DNA of 52,971 nt. Source: an uncultured Campylobacter sp. Lineage in GTDB: Bacteria > Campylobacterota > Campylobacteria > Campylobacterales > Campylobacteraceae. Where the stretch lies: assembly GCF_938045595.1 (NCBI RefSeq), contig NZ_CALIBB010000123.1, forward strand, positions 1-52,971, read 5' to 3'. Each line of letters opens with the position of its first letter. Positions within the stretch are counted from its first letter, which is position 1. Under the pieces are notes generated by a model that ran no database searches, was not told the DNA's origin, and worked only from the letters and a program-made list of their open reading frames with translations. Of this stretch, positions 46,245 to 52,971 are shown one piece after another. The position numbers were made by a program, and so were the translations under genes.

Positions 46245-47632
46245 TAAATTCTTTCCTTGATTAAATTTTCTATCTCTTGCAGATCGCAAATTTTATCTAT
46301 CCGCGTGCCCTTTAGCGGCTCTTTTAAAGCGCTTGAAATTTCGTTCGCGCCGCACAGAGCGATGTTTTGCACGAGCGCATACAGCGCCTTTTGATTATGA
46401 AAAAATCGCCCGCTGATGATCGGCACGCCAAAGCTCGCTGCCTCGATCGGGCTATGTCCGCCGATATTGCGCAAAAAACTGCCGCCTAAGATCACGACGT
46501 TTGAAATTTTATAAAAGTTCGCTAGCTCCCCGAAGGCATCGAGCAAGATAAAATCGCTCCCAAGCCCTGCGCCGTCGCTAAACCGCTCAAAGCTAAGCCC
46601 ATGCTCACGCGCCCAAATCTCACAAATTTCATGTACCTTTTCAAAGCGCTCCGGATGTCTCGGCGCCAGGATGATTTTTAGCTTTTGCGGCGCGGCAGTC
46701 GAAGACGTCGTATTCGGTGCGGTAGAATTTAAAGACGCGCCGTTTAAAGGCGCCGTATTCGGCACAGCAGACGAAGCGTCGCTTGGAATAGCCGCATCCA
46801 AAGAAGCTGCGTTTAAATTTACCGGCTCAGTCGAGCCCGTTTCGTCGCGAAGCTCAGCCCCAGGCAAGCTCTTATCACCATGAGAGCCCGTTGTGCGCGG
46901 GTATTTTTCGAGAGTATTCTGCGAGCTGCGAAATTTTATAAAATCGTTTAAATTCGATAAAACGAGCTCCTCTTCGCCCTCGTGAGTGTTTGAGATCGTG
47001 AGCACAAAGCTATTTGCGACCGCGGCGGAATAGTCCTTCGTCGCAACGGCGATATTTGCGCTTTTTACGTTGCCCGCGACCTTTATATTTTTTGCGCCGA
47101 TCTCCCGCAGCCGCGCCGCATCAAGTTCGCTTTGCGCAAGCACCAGATCGATATTTTCAAACGCTTTGCGATAATAAAGCTTAAAGCGCAGATAACTCGC
47201 GTACGAGCGGTCGCTAATGCGCGCGTTTAGCAGGACGACGTAGCTTCCGCGCGATTTAGCGGAACGGATCAAATTTAGCCACAGCTCCGCTTCAAAAATC
47301 ACCAGCACGCGGCTGCCCACAAGCCAAAACGGAAGCCAGTTTTCAAACGGCAGGTAGCGAGAGTTCGGCGTAAGCGCGCACGCCGCACCGAAGCCCGTCT
47401 GCGTGGTCGTGCTAAGCGCGACGCTCTCAAATTTAGAAATTAGCGGCGCAAGAGCGTTTACTTCGCCCAGGCTGCAGGCGTGAAAGTGCACCGCAGCGGG
47501 GCTAAATTTAGGGTTTTTGTATAGAAAAAATCGCGCCTTCAGGCTCGTGCGGTATTTTTTTTTAAAGCTTAGGATAAAAATAAAAGGCGCAGCGACGAGC
47601 CACGCCAAAAACGCCAAGGCGGTGTAGATCAC
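46244..47632 (-). CDS. waaA: 3-deoxy-D-manno-octulosonic acid (Kdo) transferase WaaA with insertion
   Basis: A 462-residue, membrane-anchored GT-B glycosyltransferase that adds Kdo to lipid A precursor. N-terminal anchor 1-22; HACSLGEVNAL with catalytic Glu57; VIFEAELWLNLI; ILAPRHPERF; LGGSFLRNIGGHSPIEAASFGVPII near the C terminus. Typical WaaA has about 400 or more residues; here a low-complexity segment (about 235-315, DNA 46688-46930) rich in Asn, Ala, Ser, Thr and Pro sits between the two Rossmann lobes. The frame is intact. The start is GTG at 47632, overlapping the zinc-ribbon gene by 4 bp. Confidence 0.94.
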   Translation of the reverse strand: MIYTALAFLAWLVAAPFIFILSFKKKYRTSLKARFFLYKNPKFSPAAVHFHACSLGEVNALAPLISKFESVALSTTTQTGFGAACALTPNSRYLPFENWLPFWLVGSRVLVIFEAELWLNLIRSAKSRGSYVVLLNARISDRSYASYLRFKLYYRKAFENIDLVLAQSELDAARLREIGAKNIKVAGNVKSANIAVATKDYSAAVANSFVLTISNTHEGEEELVLSNLNDFIKFRSSQNTLEKYPRTTGSHGDKSLPGAELRDETGSTEPVNLNAASLDAAIPSDASSAVPNTAPLNGASLNSTAPNTTSSTAAPQKLKIILAPRHPERFEKVHEICEIWAREHGLSFERFSDGAGLGSDFILLDAFGELANFYKISNVVILGGSFLRNIGGHSPIEAASFGVPIISGRFFHNQKALYALVQNIALCGANEISSALKEPLKGTRIDKICDLQEIENLIKERI

Positions 47633-48336
47633 TCGGCTTCTTTATATAAAATTCTGCCGCAATACGGGCAGGTTACGATGTCGTCGCTTTTGATGACCGC
47701 GGAATAGGTCTTGTCGCTTATGCGCATAAAGCAGCCATAGCAGGCCTGTTTACGCACCGGCGAGACCGCCGTATTGCCCGCCCACTTGCGGATCTTTTCG
47801 TAGAATGAGACGGTTTTTGGGTTCATCGCCTGCATTAGCTTATCGCGCTTGGCGTAGATCGCGCCGCGTGCGACCTCGACCTCGCCCATCTCGGCACTTA
47901 CCTGCTCCTGCAAGCTTTTTAGCTCAGCTTCAAACGCCTCTTGCTTTTCGCTCTGCTCTTTTACGAGCGCTTCCTTTGCGGCTACGATCTTTTCTAGCCT
48001 TTCGATCTCCTCGTTTGTGGCCTCGAGCTGCTCTTTTGCGATATCCTCTTCGACGCTAAGAGCTTTGATCTCCTTTTCGGTTTTTGCGGCGCCGCTTTTT
48101 TTGCCCGTGCTTTTTAACTTGGACGAAAAGGCGCTCAGCTGCGCGTTTGCTTGTAAAATTTGAGATTTTAGCTCTGCGATCTCCGCATTTAGAGTTTCGA
48201 TCTGTTCTTTTGCGCCGTTTATTTCAGTGCTTTTTTTACTCAGCTTCTCCTGTGCGGCCTCGATTTTAGGCTTAAACCCGTCCAGCTGCTTATCGAATTC
48301 GCAAAGCTCTACCAATTGGCTTAAATATTTGTTCAT
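47629..48336 (-). CDS. Coiled-coil protein with C4 zinc ribbon (CdsZ/YbgI-neighbour type)
   Basis: A 235-residue protein: residues 15-165 are a long antiparallel coiled coil rich in Glu, Lys and Ala, followed by a C-terminal zinc ribbon with CYGCFMRIS and CPYCGRILY. The combination occurs widely next to Nif3-like genes, as here. Proposed roles in the family involve nucleic acid or ribosome binding; none is settled for this group. It lies 9 bp after the Nif3 gene and overlaps waaA by 4 bp. Confidence 0.88.
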   Translation of the reverse strand: MNKYLSQLVELCEFDKQLDGFKPKIEAAQEKLSKKSTEINGAKEQIETLNAEIAELKSQILQANAQLSAFSSKLKSTGKKSGAAKTEKEIKALSVEEDIAKEQLEATNEEIERLEKIVAAKEALVKEQSEKQEAFEAELKSLQEQVSAEMGEVEVARGAIYAKRDKLMQAMNPKTVSFYEKIRKWAGNTAVSPVRKQACYGCFMRISDKTYSAVIKSDDIVTCPYCGRILYKEAE

Positions 48337-48345
48337 CTTCTTCCT

Positions 48346-49068
48346 TTAATAATACGTAAATGGATTTTTTTGCTCGCTTATTATAACTTCAATTTCGCTT
48401 TTTTGCAAGAAAGGTGCGAGCGCGCGCCCAAAATAGCGCTCACTTTCAAAATGATTTATGTCGATCAAACTCACGCCGTTTTCTAAATTTTGAAGCGCCG
48501 CATGATATTTTATGTCGCCCGTAATGAAGCAGTCTACGCCCAAGCTTTGGTTCAGTTCGCTTCCGCTGCCGGTGCAAAGCGCGATATTTTGGATGAAATT
48601 TTTCGTCTTCACGGCGCGCAGATGCTCGATGCCAAGCTTGCGTTTTATATCCGCGCACAGAGCCTCAAAGCTCAAATCCGCGCGCATGAAAACCAAAAAT
48701 TCCCGCTCATCCGTAATTTCAAATTTTAAAATTTCGCGCGCTACGAACCCGTTTAAAACGTGCTTGTCAAAGTTCGTATGCATCGCGATGAGAGAGATAT
48801 TTTTGCGGATCATCTCATAGATCAAATTTGCAGGATAAAGCCGCGGATCGAGCGATTTTAGCGGGCTGAAAATCAGCGGGTGGTGTACCACCAAAAGCGA
48901 GCCCGCCTCAGCCTCGCGCACCAGCTCGCTAGTAACGTCGAGACTTAGATAGATTTTTGAAATTTCATCATCCAAGCTTCCGAGCATTAGCCCGCTATTA
49001 TCCCACGCCTCCGCATCGCAAAAAGGCGCGGCGGCGTTTAAAATTTCATAAATTTCGCCCGTTTTCAT
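48346..49068 (-). CDS. Nif3-like dinuclear-metal-centre protein
   Basis: A 240-residue protein of the Nif3/YbgI family. It has the metal-binding histidines VVHHPLIFSPLKS and MHTNFDKHV and a C-terminal DINHFESE. Members form a hexameric toroid and are proposed GTP cyclohydrolase or hydrolase-like enzymes, but the function in most bacteria is not settled. The start ATG lies 5 bp after glyQ. Confidence 0.92.
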   Translation of the reverse strand: MKTGEIYEILNAAAPFCDAEAWDNSGLMLGSLDDEISKIYLSLDVTSELVREAEAGSLLVVHHPLIFSPLKSLDPRLYPANLIYEMIRKNISLIAMHTNFDKHVLNGFVAREILKFEITDEREFLVFMRADLSFEALCADIKRKLGIEHLRAVKTKNFIQNIALCTGSGSELNQSLGVDCFITGDIKYHAALQNLENGVSLIDINHFESERYFGRALAPFLQKSEIEVIISEQKNPFTYY

Positions 49069-49073
49069 AAATT

Positions 49074-50072
49074 TTACTTTGCGCTTTTATCTGTTTTATT
49101 TGCGGAATTTTGCTTGCCGTGGGCGTTTTTTAAATTTACGCTCGCAGAATTTGCGCCCGCCGCGCCGCCCTCTTTGCCGCCTTTTTTATCGCTGCACGCC
49201 GCAGCGTCCAGCTCGGCTACGTATTTTTGCGGATCTGCGTAGCAAAGCGCGCAGTTTTTGGCAAGATCGCGGATCTTTAAAATATAATCCTGCCTTTGCG
49301 TGACCGAAATCGCTCCGCGCGCGTCAAGGACGTTGAACGTGTGCGCCGCGAGCATGCAGTAATCATACGCGGGAAGCGCCAGGCCGTGCTTTAGGATACT
49401 TTTGCACTCGCAAAAGCAGTTTTCAAATTGATTAAAAAGCATCGCGGTGTCCGCAAGCTCGAAGTTGTATTTGCTAAACTCGAACTCGCCCCTTTTATGC
49501 ACGTCGCCGTAGGTCACGAGCCCCGCCTTGTCGTCCCAGACGATGTCGTAAACGTCGTCTTTGTTTTGCAGATACATCGCCAAGCGCTCAAGTCCGTAGG
49601 TGATCTCGCCGCTAATTAGCTCGCACGTGATGCCGCCTACCTGCTGAAAATAGGTAAACTGCGTCACCTCCATGCCATCCAGCCAAACCTCCCAGCCAAG
49701 CCCCCAGGCTCCGAGCGTCGGGCTCTCCCAGTTGTCTTCTACGAAGCGGATATCGTGGCTTTTAAGATCTAACCCCAGCTTTTCCAAGCTTTTTAGATAG
49801 AGCTCTTGGATATTATCGGGGCTCGGTTTTAAGATCACCTGAAACTGATAATACGCGCCCAAGCGGTTTGGGTTTTCGCCGTAGCGCCCGTCTGTGGGGC
49901 GACGCGAGGGTGCTACGTATGCCGCGCGCCATGGCTTACTTCCAAGGCTGCGCAAAAATGTAGCCTGATGATAGGTGCCTGCGCCCGCGGGCATATCGTA
50001 GGGCTGAACGAGCAAGCAACCCTGCTCGTGCCAGTAGTTTTGAAGCGTCAAAATAATCTGTGAAAACGTCAT
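49074..50072 (-). CDS. glyQ: Glycyl-tRNA synthetase alpha subunit
   Basis: A 332-residue class II catalytic subunit of the alpha2beta2 bacterial enzyme charging tRNA-Gly. Signatures are [33 protein letters not shown] at the start, [43 protein letters not shown] motif (here [10 protein letters not shown]) and [13 protein letters not shown]. The conserved part ends near residue 289; the last 43 residues are a Lys/Gly/Ala/Asn/Ser low-complexity tail not found in E. coli. The beta subunit gene glyS is not in the window. Confidence 0.96.
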   Translation of the reverse strand: MTFSQIILTLQNYWHEQGCLLVQPYDMPAGAGTYHQATFLRSLGSKPWRAAYVAPSRRPTDGRYGENPNRLGAYYQFQVILKPSPDNIQELYLKSLEKLGLDLKSHDIRFVEDNWESPTLGAWGLGWEVWLDGMEVTQFTYFQQVGGITCELISGEITYGLERLAMYLQNKDDVYDIVWDDKAGLVTYGDVHKRGEFEFSKYNFELADTAMLFNQFENCFCECKSILKHGLALPAYDYCMLAAHTFNVLDARGAISVTQRQDYILKIRDLAKNCALCYADPQKYVAELDAAACSDKKGGKEGGAAGANSASVNLKNAHGKQNSANKTDKSAK

Positions 50073-50074
50073 TT

Positions 50075-50575
50075 TTATCCTTTTATCGATATGTAAATTT
50101 CAATTTTATCTTCCGAGTGCTTTTCAAAGTCCGTTTTAAAGGCTCTTTGAAGCTTCGAGCTTTTAAAAAATTTCCAAATTCTGGTCCAGTATTCGCCAGC
50201 TCTCGTAAGCTCGTTCGCAAAATCAAAAACCGCGTAATCGCCCGCTTCGATATGTAATTTTTCGCAGGTTTCATCGCGCTCATTTTTGCAGCACTGCTTC
50301 GCGGATTTGCAAGCTTCGTCGTGGCTTTCTTTATGGTGCTGTTCTTTCGAGCAAGTGCCTATTAGCACGGAGTATTCGCCCTGTGCGCCGTTTTCGTAGT
50401 CGTAATACGCAGCATAAATTTCACTTTTCGCAGCGCTGCTTCTGCTAGCGTTAAATTTTAAAAACTCGCCCCACAAATTTGCGATCACCCCTCGCCCGCT
50501 CACCTCATCTGCGTTGTTTGTACGAGCCTTTAAGCCGCAAATTTCAAAGCCTTCGCGCAATTTTAAAATTTTCAA
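50075..50575 (-). CDS. GyrI-like effector-binding protein with Cys/His-rich insertion
   Basis: A 166-residue soluble protein with no DNA-binding domain. [24 protein letters not shown] at the start, [31 protein letters not shown] and the C-terminal [20 protein letters not shown] form the AraC/GyrI-like effector-binding fold. Between the strands lies an insertion (75-108) with five Cys (75, 89, 95, 96, 104) and four His (80, 81, 85, 108), which looks able to bind metal. The start is TTG at 50575 with GAGGG upstream. It sits between purE (gap 3 bp) and glyQ (gap 2 bp), positions where C. jejuni has a hypothetical gene. Confidence 0.75.
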   Translation of the reverse strand: MKILKLREGFEICGLKARTNNADEVSGRGVIANLWGEFLKFNASRSSAAKSEIYAAYYDYENGAQGEYSVLIGTCSKEQHHKESHDEACKSAKQCCKNERDETCEKLHIEAGDYAVFDFANELTRAGEYWTRIWKFFKSSKLQRAFKTDFEKHSEDKIEIYISIKG

Positions 50576-50578
50576 AGT

Positions 50579-51079
50579 TTAGCCCTCAAGTAGCACTTCA
50601 ATCTGCTCGGAGTCCTTTTTCAGCGCCTCCGCTTTTGCCGCGCGATCCGCCTTTAGCTTCGAGCTTAGCACCTCGTCGCTTAGAGCTAAAATTTGCACCG
50701 CCAGATACGCCGCGTTTTTCGCGCCCGCCTTGCCGATCGCAAGCGTCGCGACGGGGATACCCGCAGGCATCTGCACGGTCGAATACAGCGCATCTACGCC
50801 GCCAAGCGCGCTGCCGCCGAGCGGGACGCCTAGCACCGGCTTGGTCGTATTCGCAGCGACCGCTCCAGCAAGATGCGCCGCCATGCCCGCCGCACAGATA
50901 AAAACCTGCGCACCCTTTTTCTCGGCGTCCGCGACGTATTTAGCCGTGCGGACGGGGCTTCGGTGCGCCGAAGATACGATCATCTCGTACGGCGCGCCGA
51001 ATTCGTTTAAAATTTTAGCCGCCTCGTAAACGACCTCGTAATCGCTCTTTGAGCCCATTATTATAGAAACAAATTTCAT
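50579..51079 (-). CDS. purE: N5-carboxyaminoimidazole ribonucleotide mutase
   Basis: A 166-residue PurE class I enzyme converting N5-CAIR to CAIR in purine synthesis. The ATG at 51079 follows AAGGAGATAGA and overlaps the U32 gene stop (ATGA); a TTG-type extension to 51103 is not needed. Signatures are IIMGSKSDYEVV, SAHRSPVRTAKYV and AAGMAAHLAGAVAANTTKPVLGVPLGGSALGGVDAL. The length is typical. Confidence 0.97.
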   Translation of the reverse strand: MKFVSIIMGSKSDYEVVYEAAKILNEFGAPYEMIVSSAHRSPVRTAKYVADAEKKGAQVFICAAGMAAHLAGAVAANTTKPVLGVPLGGSALGGVDALYSTVQMPAGIPVATLAIGKAGAKNAAYLAVQILALSDEVLSSKLKADRAAKAEALKKDSEQIEVLLEG

Positions 51080-52338
51080 TCTATCTCCTTTCTTAAAAAG
51101 CAAAACTCCGCGAGTTTCGCGGGCAGCTTAATCTCCTTTAGATTGCCGCTGTGAATCTCGCTAAATTCCTTACCGCTGCGGCTTTGCAGCCTCTTAAATT
51201 TCAAATATGGCTTGCCGTCAAGCTCAAAAATTTCGCCGATCTCATTATCGCAAGCGCAAATTTTAAAGCCGCGCGGAGCGAAAATTTCATACGAAACGCC
51301 TGGCAAAATTTTATCTTTGACGCTTATAAACTCGCCATCCTGCGAGATCGCGCAGACCTGATGCGTGCCAAGCTCGATGCTGCGGTCTAAATTTTGCGTA
51401 TCCTCTCGCTCGTACGGGCGCTTTATCAAATATCCGTCGCTAAAGCCGCGGTTTTTAAGCGTCGCGATCTCGCGCTCGTAAACGCCGGCCTCAAATTTAT
51501 CGCCCGCGGCATCGTCGATCGCCACGCGGTAGGCGTTCGTGGCGCATGCGACGTAGTATTCGCTCTTGGTGCGCCCTTCGATTTTGAAGCTGTCGATCGC
51601 GCCCGTTTGCATGATCTTTTGCACGTGCGAAATGAGGCTAAGATCCTTCGCGTTCATTACGAAAGTGCCCTCCCCTTCGCGCTCTTGCAAGCGGAAAAGC
51701 GCGCTGGTTTCGGGATTTTTCGCGTAAAGCTCGTAGTTAAATCTACAGTCGTTCGCGCAGCTTCCGCGGTTGCTGAAGCGTCCGCTTTGCACCGCGCTAA
51801 CAAGACAGCGCCCGCTGTATGCGAAACACATCGAGCCGTGCACGAAAATTTCGATCTCGAGGCTCGGAATTTTATCTTTAATCTCCACGGCGTCTTTGAG
51901 CGTCATCTCCCGCGCCGCGACGATGCGCACGGCGCCCAGCTCCGCCCAAACCTGAGCGTCGAGATAGTTTAGCACGTTAGCCTGGGTAGAGACGTGAATC
52001 GGAATTTCTGGAGCTACGGCTCGCGCGAGGCTCGCAACGCCTGGGGTGGCGATTAAAATTCCATCTACGCGCAGATCGCGAAGAAATTCCAAATGCCTTT
52101 CGATATTTCCTAGCTGGCCGTTGGTCGCAAAGCCGTTTACGGTCGCATATAGCTTCTTGCCGCGCTCGTGCGCGTATGCGACGCCCTGCGCGAAGCTTTC
52201 CTTACTAAATTCCTTCGCGCTTCGCTGGCGCAGCGAAAATGAGCCGGTGCTTGCATACACGGCGTCCGCGCCGTAAGCCAGGGCGATTTTTAGTTTCGTT
52301 AAATTCCCAGCAGGAGCTAAGAGTTCGGGTTTTTTCAA
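51076..52338 (-). CDS. U32-family peptidase-like protein (TrhP/RlhA type)
   Basis: A 420-residue protein of the U32 family, beginning KPELLAPAGNLTKLKIALAYGADAVYAS and carrying the family signature HGSMCFAYSGRCLVSAVQSGRFSNRGSCANDC with the cysteines that bind an iron-sulfur cluster in relatives. Although named peptidases, several members (TrhP, RlhA) hydroxylate uridine or cytidine in tRNA or rRNA using prephenate. Which RNA is modified here is unknown. The start is TTG at 52338 with AGGAA upstream. It is the first gene of the minus-strand purE-glyQ run. Confidence 0.92.
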   Translation of the reverse strand: MKKPELLAPAGNLTKLKIALAYGADAVYASTGSFSLRQRSAKEFSKESFAQGVAYAHERGKKLYATVNGFATNGQLGNIERHLEFLRDLRVDGILIATPGVASLARAVAPEIPIHVSTQANVLNYLDAQVWAELGAVRIVAAREMTLKDAVEIKDKIPSLEIEIFVHGSMCFAYSGRCLVSAVQSGRFSNRGSCANDCRFNYELYAKNPETSALFRLQEREGEGTFVMNAKDLSLISHVQKIMQTGAIDSFKIEGRTKSEYYVACATNAYRVAIDDAAGDKFEAGVYEREIATLKNRGFSDGYLIKRPYEREDTQNLDRSIELGTHQVCAISQDGEFISVKDKILPGVSYEIFAPRGFKICACDNEIGEIFELDGKPYLKFKRLQSRSGKEFSEIHSGNLKEIKLPAKLAEFCFLRKEIE

Positions 52339-52409
52339 ATATATTCCTAGTGATTTTTTAAGCGCGATTTTACTACAATTTAGCCAAAAATTTATTTAAG
52401 GAGCAGTTG

Positions 52410-52971
52410 ATGCGAGCCGATCTGCACAACCACACCTATCTTTGCAACCACGCTAACGGCGAGCCACGGCAGTATTTGGAAGCCGCGATCGCACGAGGCA
52501 TAGAAATTTTCGGCTTTGCAGATCACGCGCCGATGAACTTCGATCAAAAATACCGAATGAGCTTCGAGCAGATGGAGCTTTACGAGGGGATGATTAGGGA
52601 TCTGCGAGATGAGTTTAGCGGGCGGATCGACGTGCGGCTGGGATATGAGGTCGATTTTATGACGAAAAAAGAGCTAATAGATGAGCGGATTTTCGCGCGC
52701 GAGGTTGATTACCTCATCGGTTCGGTGCATTTTTTAAACAACTGGGGCTTTGATAACGAGGAATTTTTAGATCAGTGGAGCGGGCGCGAAATAGACGATG
52801 TTTATCGCGAATACTTTGCGCTGATCTGCGCGCTGTGCAAAAGCGGCAAATTCGACATTTTAGGACACATGGATCTGATTAAAATTTTTAAATTTACTCC
52901 GAAAAAAGATATTAGAGTTTTAGCAGGCGGTGCGATAAATGCGATCAAAAAAAGCGGCATCGTCGTGGAGC
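52410..52971 (+). CDS. PHP-family histidinol-phosphatase, 3' end cut by window
   Basis: The first 187 codons are inside the window and no stop occurs. The protein starts MRADLHNHTYLCNHANG, with the PHP metal-binding histidines, followed by FGFADHAPMNFD, GYEVDF, DYLIGSVHFLNNWGF and FDILGHMDLIKIF. This is the HisJ/HisK class that dephosphorylates histidinol phosphate in histidine synthesis. AAGGAG lies seven bases upstream of the ATG. It is divergent from the U32 gene with a 71-bp gap. Confidence 0.88.
   Translation, partial: MRADLHNHTYLCNHANGEPRQYLEAAIARGIEIFGFADHAPMNFDQKYRMSFEQMELYEGMIRDLRDEFSGRIDVRLGYEVDFMTKKELIDERIFAREVDYLIGSVHFLNNWGFDNEEFLDQWSGREIDDVYREYFALICALCKSGKFDILGHMDLIKIFKFTPKKDIRVLAGGAINAIKKSGIVVE

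Overview
Organism. The window looks like a chromosomal segment of a Campylobacter-type epsilonproteobacterium. The blocks serA-rpsA-ispH-aroA-pheT-pheS-HIT and ffh-rpsP-khpA-rimM-trmD-rplS, and the run waaA / zinc-ribbon protein / Nif3 / glyQ / GyrI-like / purE / U32, follow the gene order I remember from C. jejuni. The base composition looks less AT-rich than C. jejuni, AAATTT-type words are very common, and several conserved proteins carry low-complexity insertions. No flagellar gene is seen, and fliW, which I remember beside bamD in C. jejuni, is absent there. C. gracilis, a non-motile straight rod, is my best guess. That is inference, because no rRNA or other marker is present.

Layout. 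1-980: two prepilin-like genes (minus). 1233-4396: bamD and lon (plus). 4760-7019: a GyrI-like protein, an EamA transporter and a short Sua5/YrdC protein. 7020-10705: a long spacer with a 14-bp tandem repeat, then a GntP-family permease and glycerate kinase (a probable glycerate-use pair). 10706-12571: about 1.9 kb with no recognisable gene. 12572-17191: dnaQ-like exonuclease and rpe (minus), then rpmB, a K+ channel, argJ and a YdcH-like protein (plus). 18033-23323: an unknown protein and a Fur-family regulator (minus), then znuA fused in an operon to a ZevA-ZevB/NicO fusion protein, and a DUF3137 membrane protein. 23986-32817: the serA-to-pheS block (minus). 32947-36439: HIT protein, dps (minus), an M23 peptidase and bactofilin cell-shape pair, and tRNA-Ser(GCU). 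36491-41666: a lipoprotein and a split acyl-CoA dehydratase activase-like pair (minus). 41961-52338: a translation, SRP and LPS block, entirely minus and with many 1-11 bp overlaps. 52410-end: a truncated PHP histidinol-phosphatase (plus).

How the genes work together. Most are housekeeping genes for translation, protein targeting, LPS core, aromatic amino acid, isoprenoid, arginine, serine and purine synthesis. The accessory content of most interest is (i) a zinc-acquisition cassette with a divergent Fur-family regulator, an overlapping palindromic operator, an orphan ZnuA-type binding protein and a single-chain ZevA-ZevB transporter; (ii) a two-gene ATP-dependent iron-sulfur activase/HgdB-like system typical of strict anaerobes; (iii) the glycerate permease/kinase pair. 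No CRISPR array, insertion sequence, prophage or rRNA gene was seen.
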